DNA from: Leeuwenhoekiella aestuarii | Lineage (GTDB): Bacteria > Bacteroidota > Bacteroidia > Flavobacteriales > Flavobacteriaceae | DNA length: 64,000 bases | Direction of reading: 5' to 3' | NCBI RefSeq assembly: GCF_004104055.1 | Contig: NZ_QOVJ01000009.1 | Location: 43,385 to 107,384 of the forward strand | Shown: positions 53,317-60,512 of the stretch, in pieces | Layout: every line of letters begins with the position of its first letter | Position numbering within the stretch: the stretch's first letter is position 1 | Made by a program: the position numbers and the translations under genes | The notes under the pieces: model-generated | The model's input: the letters and a program-made list of their open reading frames with translations, nothing else | Told to the model about the DNA's origin: nothing | Databases searched by the model: none

Positions 53317-53631
53317 TGGTTTGGTGTTAATGGTTGTAAGGCAATTGGGGTTGTGGTAAGATGTAAAAGTAGGCAGTCTCAGTTGGCAGTTGGCAATACG
53401 AAATACAAAATCGGAAATTAAAACCCTGCTCCTGCGCAAACGTTCTTGCGCGATTGCATCGCGCATTATTAATAACCCAATGTTGTCAGGTCGAGCGGTG
53501 TCGAAACCGTTAATGTCAAGCAATTTTAAATAAAGCTTGAATCAATAAGTTCTTAACAATCTGCAACGCGAAACCCAGAACCCGAAACTCCAATAATAAT
53601 AATAATAGCAATAGTAATAACAATAAAAGTA
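53317..53631. repeat. Intergenic cluster of interspersed-repeat-like elements
   Basis: No gene seen. Contents: a doubled TTGGCAG/TTGGCAA motif (about 53379-53394); a perfect 8-bp hairpin TGCGCGAT-TGC-ATCGCGCA (53447-53465); GGTCGAGCGGTGTCGAAACC (53489-53508), an imperfect palindrome I recall as common in flavobacterial intergenic DNA; and an AAT-rich microsatellite at the end. GC content of the middle part is visibly above its surroundings, so these look like dispersed repeats inserted between genes. Confidence 0.5.
53592..53627. repeat. AAT microsatellite just before a GTG start
   Basis: Five AAT units (53592-53606) followed by degenerate units (AGCAATAGTAATAACAAT), ending five bases before the GTG start of the GSCFA gene. 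Change in unit number would alter the spacing of the translation start region without shifting frame. Confidence 0.6.
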
Positions 53632-54579
53632 GTGAATCTCCAAACCAAAATCCCGCTCAAACCTTCAGCAAATCAATTGGATTACGATTCGAAGGTGCTG
53701 TTGGTTGGTAGCTGTTTTGTAGAGCATATTGGGGCTAAGCTGGAGTATTTTAAGTTTCAGAATTTGGTTAATCCGTTTGGGATTTTGTTTCAGCCTGAAG
53801 CGATTGCCCGTTTTTTTGAAGCAGTGGAGACTCAAAAGCAATTTACAGAAAGCGATCTTGAGAAAGTAAATGGTTTGTTTGTCTCGTTGGATGCACATTC
53901 AGAATTGGGAGCAACCACTACCGAAAGTGCAGTCAACCAATTGAATACGGCAATACAAGAAGCCTTTGCAATGCTTCAAAATGCAAGCCATTTGGTGATC
54001 ACGCTAGGTACTGCCTGGGGCTACCGACATAAAGAGCAGGGAAATGTTGTAGCCAATTGCCATAAGATTCCACAAAAAGAATTTCAAAAGGAGCTAACTT
54101 CGATAACAGAGGTTGAAGCAGCGTTGCTTCGCGTATTATCGGCTGTCGAAAATCTTAATTCTAAAGCTTCCGTAATTTTTTCTGTTTCTCCCGTACGCCA
54201 TCTTAAAGACGGTTTCGTAGAAAACCAGCGTAGTAAGGCGCATCTTATCGCCGCTGTGCATTCAATACTAGCAAAAAATAAACGTGTTGAATACTTTCCG
54301 TCTTACGAGATTATGATGGATGAGTTGCGCGATTACCGGTTTTACGATCGGGATCTAATTCACCCTAATCCGTTGGCAGTTGATTATATCTGGGAGCGTT
54401 TTCTGGCTGTGTATCTTTCGCCGCAGGCTAAAAAAACTATAGATCAGGTTGAAGAAATACAACGCGGTTTGGCACACAAAGCTTTCAATCCTGATTCCGT
54501 CGCACATCAAAAATTTCTTCAAAAGCTGGATGATAAAATAAAAGCACTTCAGGCTGAAGTACCTGACATTCGGTTTTAA
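53632..54579 (+). CDS. GSCFA domain protein
   Basis: A 315-residue protein with the family-naming motif in VLLVGSCFVEHIGAKLEYFK (about residues 23-42), NPFGILFQP, SLDAHSE, VITLGTAWGYRHKEQGNVVANCHK and VSPVRHLKDG, as in SGNH-like GSCFA hydrolase-fold proteins. The Ser in GSCF and a late Asp/His (RDLIHPNPLA) would be the catalytic residues. Function not established. Start taken as GTG 53632 because it gives the usual N-terminus NLQTKIPLKP; there is no upstream ATG in frame. AlaS-GSCFA adjacency is on the same strand with 315 bases between. Confidence 0.85.
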   Translation: MNLQTKIPLKPSANQLDYDSKVLLVGSCFVEHIGAKLEYFKFQNLVNPFGILFQPEAIARFFEAVETQKQFTESDLEKVNGLFVSLDAHSELGATTTESAVNQLNTAIQEAFAMLQNASHLVITLGTAWGYRHKEQGNVVANCHKIPQKEFQKELTSITEVEAALLRVLSAVENLNSKASVIFSVSPVRHLKDGFVENQRSKAHLIAAVHSILAKNKRVEYFPSYEIMMDELRDYRFYDRDLIHPNPLAVDYIWERFLAVYLSPQAKKTIDQVEEIQRGLAHKAFNPDSVAHQKFLQKLDDKIKALQAEVPDIRF

Positions 54580-54597
54580 ATACGGCAATTGCCTTAT
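54580..54597. promoter_or_regulatory. 18-bp palindromic operator, copy A
   Basis: ATACGGCAATTGCCTTAT; the core GGCAATTGCC is a perfect palindrome and the flanking ATA/TAT extend it. It begins directly after the GSCFA stop and lies 53 bases before the lipoprotein ATG at 54651. A TTTG (54624-54627) follows 26 bases after its end. No T-run follows, so it is not a terminator. The same motif occurs at 55337 and 59643. Confidence 0.65.
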
Positions 54598-54650
54598 GGA
54601 TTTGGGTTTTGATTTACAGGAGATTTGTCTTGTAATTAAAAACCAAAACC

Positions 54651-55166
54651 ATGAAAACATCTACAAAACTCATTTCTACTTTCGTTTTAAGCTTACTTCT
54701 TATTTTTGCAGCTTGCTCCAAAGACGACGATGGCGGTGACAGTGCAGCCGGCAATGGCGAACTAAAGGCAAGCGTTGACGGTAAAGCCTATACCTCAATG
54801 CCCGAAGCTACTCTGGCTGAAGAAAATTCGTCGGGGGATATAGAAGTCATCACCATCTCGGGTGGCTCAATTGACTCTGAAAACATTCAAATAACGATTA
54901 TAGGTTTTGAAGGAGTAGGAACCTACGATCTTAATGTAAGTAATATCGCTACGTATACCTTCCTGAAAGATAAGTCTGACTTTATGAGTGCCCAGATATT
55001 TTCTACTTCAACAGGTGCGGCTTCTAACGGCGAGATTAAAATTGCAGAATATACCAAAGGCGAAAGCGTAAAAGGCACCTTTAGTTTTACCGGATACCTT
55101 ACCAGCGATACCAGCAAAACGGTAGTGGTGAGTAATGGAGAGTTTAATGTTAAGATCAGAAAGTAA
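54651..55166 (+). CDS. Lipoprotein of unknown function (DUF6252-like)
   Basis: A 171-residue lipoprotein: signal LISTFVLSLLLIFAAC with Cys22, then SKDDDGGDS and a beta-rich domain (LKASVDGKAYTSMPEATLAE to NGEFNVKIRK). The layout resembles DUF6252-type Bacteroidetes lipoproteins, which start with a short xGKxW/Y-like motif after the linker and contain many Ser/Thr. The acidic residues after Cys suggest surface exposure. It is preceded by operator copy A and followed by two hairpin terminators, so it is a single-gene unit. Confidence 0.8.
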   Translation: MKTSTKLISTFVLSLLLIFAACSKDDDGGDSAAGNGELKASVDGKAYTSMPEATLAEENSSGDIEVITISGGSIDSENIQITIIGFEGVGTYDLNVSNIATYTFLKDKSDFMSAQIFSTSTGAASNGEIKIAEYTKGESVKGTFSFTGYLTSDTSKTVVVSNGEFNVKIRK

Positions 55167-55176
55167 GTAGCAATCA

Positions 55177-55200
55177 AAAATCTCAAGTGTTGAGGTTTTT
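55177..55200 (+). terminator. Hairpin terminator 1 after the lipoprotein gene
   Basis: AAAATCTCAA / TTGAGGTTTT (one T-G pair) with a 3-base loop and a five-T run. Confidence 0.8.
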
Positions 55201-55205
55201 ACACG

Positions 55206-55246
55206 AAGCCGGAAGCAGGGGCAACCCTTCTTCTGGCTTTACTTTT
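55206..55246 (+). terminator. Hairpin terminator 2
   Basis: AAGCCGGAAG / CTTCTGGCTT (10 bp, one G-T pair) with an inner GGG/CCC pairing in the loop and ACTTTTT after it. Tandem with the previous hairpin. Confidence 0.75.
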
Positions 55247-55336
55247 TAATAGACAATCGAAAAGCTGGTAATTGCTGCTAAAATTTTGAATGTTGTGAAG
55301 CAAAGTGTCTTGTTAAAATCAAATGCCTGCCTCAAT

Positions 55337-55354
55337 ATACGGCAATTGCCCTAT
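55337..55354. promoter_or_regulatory. 18-bp palindromic operator, copy B
   Basis: ATACGGCAATTGCCCTAT, 17 of 18 bases identical to copy A. It lies 60 bases before ATG 55415 and exactly 26 bases before a TTTG (55381-55384), the same spacing as in copy A; both sites also share TGATTT(N)CAG(N)AGA in that gap. Confidence 0.68.
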
Positions 55355-55414
55355 TGATTGATGCTTGATTTTCAGAGACTTTTGGAGGGTAAAAACTTTT
55401 AAACCTTAACAATT

Positions 55415-56485
55415 ATGAAGACAAATTATTTTTATGCGCTGTTGCTGTTGTTGCTTTCTTTTGGAGCCTCAGCTGAGGCACAGACACTGGGTGAGGTCAA
55501 TGCAAAATTGGATCACTGGGGTCAAAAGCCCAAAGATAATATGCCAATGAAGGCATATATCTCAGACTTTCAGGTACTGGTAGAAGTGTACCGTGAAGAT
55601 GTAGATTATAAAAAAGAACGTGAATTTAGAGGAGTAGGTCGGGGCGAGGCAACTGCTCAGGCAGCATTAGGACTTAAAGGTGTTGATACCGATTTATTAC
55701 AGTCTGAAGTAGATAAGTTATATGCAGAGTTTGTAGCTGATCTTAAGGCTAAAGGCTATACGCTAATTTCTGTAGAAGAAGCGGCTAAGACAGACTATTA
55801 TAAAAATGCAGAGCGTATGAATGGTCCTAATGTGCGTGAGAGTGCCAACCCCGGTTATCTGGAAATCTTACCTACCGGAGCTAGTTTTATGGTTAGCAAA
55901 CGAGAGGCTGAAGGAAAGGCAAACAACAAAAAAGGGATTATGAATAATTTGAAAATGATAGGCAATGCAGTTGCAGGTCCTAATCAGTTATCAAAAGACC
56001 TTGATGACGCTCTAGTTATTGAAGTAAAACTTGCGCTTAACTTTAGCGAAGCGGGTTCAAACTGGTTTAAAAGTTTAACAGGTGCCAATGCACAGGTAAA
56101 GACAAATCTTATGATGGGTACACATACGGTGCAGGCTCCTAAAACCAAAGGATTACGCCTGAAAGGACAGGAAGAGGTTTATACCATGCCCACTTCAATA
56201 GAATTTTACCAGGGTGCCGGTTTAAAGAAAGTACAGTCAAAAGGATACCTAAAGAAGCCCATTTATATTTCTGGGGTAATTGATGATACCAAATCAAGCG
56301 CATACGATAAAGGAAAATCAATAACCTATACCAATATCGGGGATCTGTACGTGGTGAAAAATACCTACAGCACCATAAGCACAAACGCAAAATTTGCAGA
56401 AACCGATGGGGCAAAAATGGCCGATGCGCTTTACAAAGCCGGAAGTGCTTTTATAGATGAAGAAATGAAAGAATTTTTTGACTAA
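55415..56485 (+). CDS. Secreted protein of unknown function
   Basis: A 356-residue exported protein with signal peptide (MKTNYFYALLLLLLSFGASA, cleavage near AEAQ). The mature part is mixed alpha/beta: FQVLVEVYREDVDYKKEREF near the start, a helix with DTDLLQSEVDKLYAEFVADL, a segment EVKLALNFSEAG, and a helical C-terminus KMADALYKAGSAFIDEEMKE. I recognise no domain; nothing suggests an enzyme. The alternation of repeats of DUF-like beta-strands near 200-310 could be a lipid-binding fold. It has operator copy B upstream, suggesting co-regulation with the lipoprotein and the response regulator. A long hairpin follows the gene. Confidence 0.75.
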   Translation: MKTNYFYALLLLLLSFGASAEAQTLGEVNAKLDHWGQKPKDNMPMKAYISDFQVLVEVYREDVDYKKEREFRGVGRGEATAQAALGLKGVDTDLLQSEVDKLYAEFVADLKAKGYTLISVEEAAKTDYYKNAERMNGPNVRESANPGYLEILPTGASFMVSKREAEGKANNKKGIMNNLKMIGNAVAGPNQLSKDLDDALVIEVKLALNFSEAGSNWFKSLTGANAQVKTNLMMGTHTVQAPKTKGLRLKGQEEVYTMPTSIEFYQGAGLKKVQSKGYLKKPIYISGVIDDTKSSAYDKGKSITYTNIGDLYVVKNTYSTISTNAKFAETDGAKMADALYKAGSAFIDEEMKEFFD

Positions 56486-56513
56486 AAATAATTAACCATT
56501 CTAAATAATTTTT

Positions 56514-56545
56514 GCCAAAAGCTGCTTGTATAAGCAGCTTTTGGC
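56514..56545 (+). terminator. Long hairpin after the secreted-protein gene
   Basis: Perfect 14-bp stem GCCAAAAGCTGCTT / AAGCAGCTTTTGGC with loop GTAT. It has no strong T-run after it on the plus strand, so it may be a weak terminator or a 3-prime protective hairpin. Confidence 0.6.
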
Positions 56546-56707
56546 TCATAGTTTAATAAGTGTAGAAGCAGAAGTTGAGTAGTGATTCAAATAGTAAAGC
56601 GGCTGTTGTAGAAATTTTAATTGAACATATTACTTCAAGGGTTAAAAAGCTGGTTTCTAGTATTTCAAAATTTATTTTCTTGTTAATTATGAATCAAAAG
56701 AGCTAAA

Positions 56708-56962
56708 ATGATTTTGATTGAGACAGAATTTGTGGTTATTGGGGGAAGTGTTTTTTTGACGCTTGCGTTTGTCGTGCTCTGGTTTCAAATTCTGAAAATA
56801 CGGGATAATAAAAAGGCAAGATCCAGATTAACTTTTTTGGAGCACAACATTCAGCTTAATCAAGTTCAAGTTATAAAGCGCAAAAATCATTTGGATCGCT
56901 ATAATTTTTTAGTATACAATCTTGATGAAGCTTTAATCATTCAGCCCGAAATAGTAGTTTAA
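56708..56962 (+). CDS. Small single-span membrane protein, hypothetical
   Basis: An 84-residue frame with one N-terminal membrane segment (FVVIGGSVFLTLAFVVLWFQI) and a basic, helical C-terminal part (KIRDNKKARSRLTFLEHNIQ). No family recognised. The codon pattern is plausible and the topology is sensible, but there is no further support; it could also be a chance frame. It lies between the operator-B gene and the split histidine kinase gene. Confidence 0.5.
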   Translation: MILIETEFVVIGGSVFLTLAFVVLWFQILKIRDNKKARSRLTFLEHNIQLNQVQVIKRKNHLDRYNFLVYNLDEALIIQPEIVV

Positions 56963-57049
56963 GAAAATTTGTTTTTAAAAAAATTAAAGTGAAAACGTAT
57001 TCCAGTATTTTTCTATATTAGCCTGTAAATCGCAAGAATTCAGATTTTT

Positions 57050-57637
57050 ATGAAACACTACTATTGTTTGGCTTTTGCTTTTTTTCTAAGTGTTTATACA
57101 CTTTCTGCTCAGGAAATACAAAAGATAGATTCCATAAATGCTATTCTGGTTCAGAATAGTTCGCTCAAAACAGACTCCCTACTTGTCATTTTTGAGAATA
57201 ACCTAAAAGCAGCTCAAAAAATTGATTATAAAAAGGGAATCGGCGAATCTTATAAAAACCTGGCAACCACTTATGGTTATGAAGCCAACGGTGAAAAAAG
57301 GGTAGCTTATAATCTGAAAGCCATTCGCATTTTTGAAGAAAATGATCTCAAACCTCAGGCTGCCAATCTGTATGGTGAAATGGGCTACGGGATGAAGCGT
57401 GATAATATGGAGCGGGCAGAGTATTATATGAATAAAGGCCTAAAAATGGCTGAGGAAGGAAACTATAAAGAGGTTTTAGATCGAACCTACAATAATTATG
57501 GGGTGCTTAAAGAAATGCAGGGACAACTAGACAGTGCCCTATATTTTTATAAGAAGGGACTTGCTATTGTAGAAGAACGCAAGTATACCAAAGGTTTGCC
57601 GTACAGCTATAGTAACCTGGCGGGAGCTTACGGGTAA
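57050..57637 (+). CDS. N-terminal part of a split TPR histidine kinase (signal peptide + TPR)
   Basis: A 195-residue frame: signal peptide (1-20, ending TLSA) then TPR repeats (GIGESYKNLATTYGYEANGE, PQAANLYGEMGYGMKRDNME, EVLDRTYNNYGVLKEMQGQL, PYSYSNLAGAYG). It ends with TAA at 57635-57637 in the middle of a TPR unit; the same frame continues at once with ATG 57638 and the second half of that unit (MGNFDLARDYFYKAKAIREE). A lysine or glutamine codon at this place (AAA or CAA) would restore one sensor kinase of 596 residues with a periplasmic TPR sensor. So either a nonsense mutation, a sequencing error, or translation by termination and restart. Confidence 0.8.
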   Translation: MKHYYCLAFAFFLSVYTLSAQEIQKIDSINAILVQNSSLKTDSLLVIFENNLKAAQKIDYKKGIGESYKNLATTYGYEANGEKRVAYNLKAIRIFEENDLKPQAANLYGEMGYGMKRDNMERAEYYMNKGLKMAEEGNYKEVLDRTYNNYGVLKEMQGQLDSALYFYKKGLAIVEERKYTKGLPYSYSNLAGAYG

Positions 57638-58840
57638 ATGGGCAATTTTGACCTCGCACGCGACTATTTTTACAAAGCCAAAGCAATACGGGAAGAAATT
57701 AATGACCGTAAAGGAATTGCCGAAAATTTCACCCAGATCGGAGAAGTATATATGGCTGAAGGGAAACCTGCCGTAGCTATACCGTTTTTTGAAAAATCGC
57801 TGCCAATCGCGCGTAAGGAGGATTACCGTTTTCTAATGCAATACACGTATCAGCAATTATCTGAAGCATTTAAGCAAATGCAGCAAACTGATTCTGCTTT
57901 GTATTATTTTGAAAAATACGCCGTCTTTAAAGACAGTATCAATAGTTTAGAGACCACTAAGCAAATTGCAGCTCTGGAGATTGAGTTTGAAACCGAACAG
58001 AAAGAAAATCAAATCTTAGAGCAGCGGGCACAACTAGCTGAGAAGGATCTTGAAGTGCGTCGTAAGAATACGTATGTCTATGGCAGTCTGGGGCTGGCAA
58101 TTATTTTGGGACTTTTAGGGTATTTGATCTACACTCGTCAAAAGCAAAAAAACCGTCAGCTTCAAAAAGAAAATGAATTACAAGTCGCTCTTGCTAAAAT
58201 TGAAACCCAAAACCGGCTTGAAGAACAGCGCCTGCGTATCTCAAGAGACCTTCACGACAACATTGGTTCACAGCTTACATTTATAATAATCAGTCTCGAT
58301 AATCTTAATTATATGCTTAAAGATACCGGTCAGGAAATCAAAGATCGTATTGTAGCGATCAGCTCATTTACTTCGGTTACCATAAATGAACTTCGCGACA
58401 CGGTCTGGGCAATGAATAAAGAAAGTATAAGCCTGATTGATTTGAAAAACCGCATAGAGGCTTTAATAGATAAAGCTCGAGAAAGCAATGCTAAAACTCA
58501 GTTTGAAATACAACTTCAGGATTCAGAAAAACATTTTGAGTTTAGCGCACTTGAAGGGATTAATGTCTATCGTATCATTCAGGAAGCGGTAAATAATGCA
58601 TTAAAATATGCGGCGGCACAAACTATATGTGTAAAAATGAAAATTTCAGATTTCAAGTATAAAATTGTAATTCTTGATGATGGAATAGGCTTTGATATAA
58701 ATGAGGGTAAATCAGGCTATGGGATTTCTAATATGCAAAAGCGTGCGAACGATATTGACGCAGATTTTAAAATATCAACAACAGTAAATAAGGGAACAAA
58801 AATTTTGCTTCAATCTAAGCTTGAAAAAATTACTATGTAA
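57638..58840 (+). CDS. C-terminal part of the split TPR histidine kinase (HisKA_3/HATPase)
   Basis: A 400-residue frame starting immediately after the TAA. It has the remaining TPR units (1-100), a coiled coil (about 105-140), a membrane segment (147-165), the HisKA_3 dimerisation domain with phosphoacceptor H206 (SRDLHDNIG), and a HATPase domain (N-box EAVNNALKYA, DDGIGFD, GYGISNMQKRA). This is a NarX/DesK-type kinase that would pair with a LuxR-type regulator such as the one at 59781. Made alone, it lacks a signal peptide, so its TPR part could not be exported and signalling would change. A hairpin terminator follows. Confidence 0.85.
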   Translation: MGNFDLARDYFYKAKAIREEINDRKGIAENFTQIGEVYMAEGKPAVAIPFFEKSLPIARKEDYRFLMQYTYQQLSEAFKQMQQTDSALYYFEKYAVFKDSINSLETTKQIAALEIEFETEQKENQILEQRAQLAEKDLEVRRKNTYVYGSLGLAIILGLLGYLIYTRQKQKNRQLQKENELQVALAKIETQNRLEEQRLRISRDLHDNIGSQLTFIIISLDNLNYMLKDTGQEIKDRIVAISSFTSVTINELRDTVWAMNKESISLIDLKNRIEALIDKARESNAKTQFEIQLQDSEKHFEFSALEGINVYRIIQEAVNNALKYAAAQTICVKMKISDFKYKIVILDDGIGFDINEGKSGYGISNMQKRANDIDADFKISTTVNKGTKILLQSKLEKITM

Positions 58841-58846
58841 AACTAA

Positions 58847-58870
58847 AAAAAAAGTTGAATTACTTTTTTT
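58847..58870 (+). terminator. A/T-rich hairpin terminator after the kinase
   Basis: AAAAAAAGT / ACTTTTTTT, 9-bp stem with a 6-base loop and T-run. Low in GC, so moderate strength. Confidence 0.55.
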
Positions 58871-58878
58871 CATCAAAA

Positions 58879-58897
58879 AAACGTATTTTGTACGTTT
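58879..58897. promoter_or_regulatory. Palindromic operator of the Nudix-type regulator
   Basis: AAACGTA-TTTTG-TACGTTT: perfect 7-bp arms around 5 bases, 12 bases before ATG 58910. It contains TATTTTG, close to the -7 box, so binding would block transcription. A half-site AAAACGTATT occurs at 56992-57001 upstream of the kinase gene. Confidence 0.6.
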
Positions 58898-58909
58898 AAA
58901 GGTAATTTT

Positions 58910-59635
58910 ATGACCCCAAGTTCTGCAAGTGTTGCACACGCTTCTAATAATGATTTTTATGCTGATAACGAGAAATTGTACGTCGCTACAGACTGTATTG
59001 TTTTTGGTTTTGATGAAGGAGATTTAAAACTATTGATTTTTAAAAGACGCGTAGAGCCAGACTCTGGTATCTGGTCGCTGATAGGTAGTTTTGTGCAACT
59101 CGATGAAGATGTAAATGATGCTGCACGCCGTGTTCTTAAAGAGATAACAGGTCTTGATGAAATCTTTTTAGAGCAATCTAAAACATATGGAAAAGCAGAT
59201 CGTGATCCTGGTTATCGCTGTCTTTCGGTGGCACATTACGCGTTGATACGTATTGATGATTATGATAAAGAATTGGTAGAAAGTCATGGTGCTTATTGGT
59301 ATACTTTAAAAGATTTGCCTAAGCTGGCATTAGACCACGACCAGATGGTAGCAGATGCTCTAAGTAAACTAAGACGTAAGGCGAGACAACAGCCTATAGG
59401 TTTTGAACTACTTCCTGAAAAATTTACTATACCACAATTGCAGCAGCTTTATGAAGCGATCTATCAACGCGAGTTAGACCCTCGTAACTTTAGAAAAAAA
59501 GTATTATCGCTTAAAGTGCTGGTAAAACTTGAAGAGAAAGATAAATCCGGATCTAAACGCGGAGCATTTTTGTACCGTTTTGACGCCGAAAAATATCAAG
59601 AGCTTTTAGAAAGTGGTTATAATTTTGAAATTTAA
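58910..59635 (+). CDS. Nudix-domain transcriptional regulator (NrtR/AraR-like)
   Basis: A 241-residue protein: Nudix fold (about 25-150) and a C-terminal winged helix (about 160-241; FTIPQLQQLYEAIYQRELDP, RNFRKKVLSLKVLVKLEEKD). The Nudix box reads G59...D65...RVLKEITGL; the canonical RExxEE glutamates are V75 and I79, so hydrolysis is unlikely and the domain probably senses a ligand. This is the design of NrtR and of the Bacteroidetes AraR-type sugar regulators. No sugar genes adjoin, so the effector is open. A perfect palindrome sits just before its own start, indicating self-control. Confidence 0.87.
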   Translation: MTPSSASVAHASNNDFYADNEKLYVATDCIVFGFDEGDLKLLIFKRRVEPDSGIWSLIGSFVQLDEDVNDAARRVLKEITGLDEIFLEQSKTYGKADRDPGYRCLSVAHYALIRIDDYDKELVESHGAYWYTLKDLPKLALDHDQMVADALSKLRRKARQQPIGFELLPEKFTIPQLQQLYEAIYQRELDPRNFRKKVLSLKVLVKLEEKDKSGSKRGAFLYRFDAEKYQELLESGYNFEI

Positions 59636-59642
59636 TTCATAA

Positions 59643-59660
59643 ATAGGGCATTTGCCCTAT
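59643..59660. promoter_or_regulatory. 18-bp palindromic operator, copy C
   Basis: ATAGGGCATTTGCCCTAT; arms AATAGGGCA / TGCCCTATT (59642-59661) are perfect over 9 bp around TT. It matches copies A and B in 15 to 16 of 18 positions. It lies 120 bases before the response-regulator ATG; a TTTAG (59686) is at the 25-26 base spacing where A and B have TTTG. Confidence 0.62.
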
Positions 59661-59780
59661 TGCATTCCTAAACAGACTTTTTTAGTTTAGTGCTTTCAAT
59701 CTCAGTACTGTTTATTGACATTTTTAAATCCGGGAAAGAGTTAGGGGACTTTCACGGTTTTTAATTTAAACGCCTTTGTA

Positions 59781-60431
59781 ATGCCGGTAAAAATTGCAAT
59801 TGTAGAAGACAAATTATTTCTAGCCCGTGCATTAGCAGAAAAGCTTTCCTTTTTTAATGAATTCAGCTTAAAATTTATTGCTGAAAATGGAGCAGACCTT
59901 TTAAATAAACTCGATTCAAATTCGAATATAGATTTAATCTTAATGGATATTGAGATGCCGTTACTTGATGGTATTGAAGCTACAGCACTTGTAAAACAAA
60001 GATTTCCGCAGATAAAAATTATAATGCTTACTGTGTTTAATAATGATGAGCATATCTTTAGATCCATTAAAGCGGGTGCAGATGGCTATTTATTAAAAGA
60101 AACGGCTCCAAATATTTTAGAAAATGGGATAAAAGAGACTTTATCTGGTGGTGCGGCGATGAATCCTTCTATCGCTATGAGAACACTTAAATTGCTTCGT
60201 AATCCAGATTCTATAAACAGTTTAAAAGAACGCGAAGAAATCTCACTGTCTAGTCGTGAGGCCGAAGTTTTAGAGCAGTTGAGTAAAGGCTTTAGTTATA
60301 CACGCATTGCAGAAAATCTATTTTTAGCTCCCAGTACGGTGCGTAAGCATATAGAAAATATATATAAAAAATTACAGGTGCATAGTAAAATTGAAGCGAT
60401 AGAAAAAGCCCGCCAAAATAATATTATATAA
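59781..60431 (+). CDS. LuxR/NarL-family response regulator
   Basis: A 216-residue protein: receiver domain (1-120) with phosphoacceptor D56 (LILMDIEMP), acidic pair ED at 9-10, K106-region lysine in GYLLKE, then a LuxR-type helix-turn-helix (about 150-212; LSSREAEVLEQLSKGFSYTR, STVRKHIENIYKKLQVHSK). All receiver key residues are present. The natural partner is the HisKA_3 kinase at 57050-58840, separated from it only by the Nudix regulator. Operator copy C upstream fits self-activation. It is a candidate protein for the shared 18-bp sites, which is inference. Confidence 0.9.
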   Translation: MPVKIAIVEDKLFLARALAEKLSFFNEFSLKFIAENGADLLNKLDSNSNIDLILMDIEMPLLDGIEATALVKQRFPQIKIIMLTVFNNDEHIFRSIKAGADGYLLKETAPNILENGIKETLSGGAAMNPSIAMRTLKLLRNPDSINSLKEREEISLSSREAEVLEQLSKGFSYTRIAENLFLAPSTVRKHIENIYKKLQVHSKIEAIEKARQNNII

Positions 60432-60512
60432 TATGCTGTTAAGATTAACGGCTTCCTTTTTTCTTTCCGTATTTAATAGATAAATTGAAATGATTCTATA
60501 ATTAATTTATCT

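Noticed and set aside
54584..54593. GGCAATTGCC as transcription terminator of the GSCFA gene
   Set aside because: No loop and no T-run; recurrence before two other genes at set spacing fits an operator better.
56575..56706. 43-residue TTG-started frame with a hydrophobic segment before the 84-residue gene
   Set aside because: No ATG, no recognised family and no ribosome-binding signal; chance frame is as likely.
57635..57637. Recoding of TAA (special amino acid or programmed read-through) in the kinase
   Set aside because: TAA is not used for selenocysteine or pyrrolysine, and no structure after it suggests read-through; mutation, error or restart are simpler.
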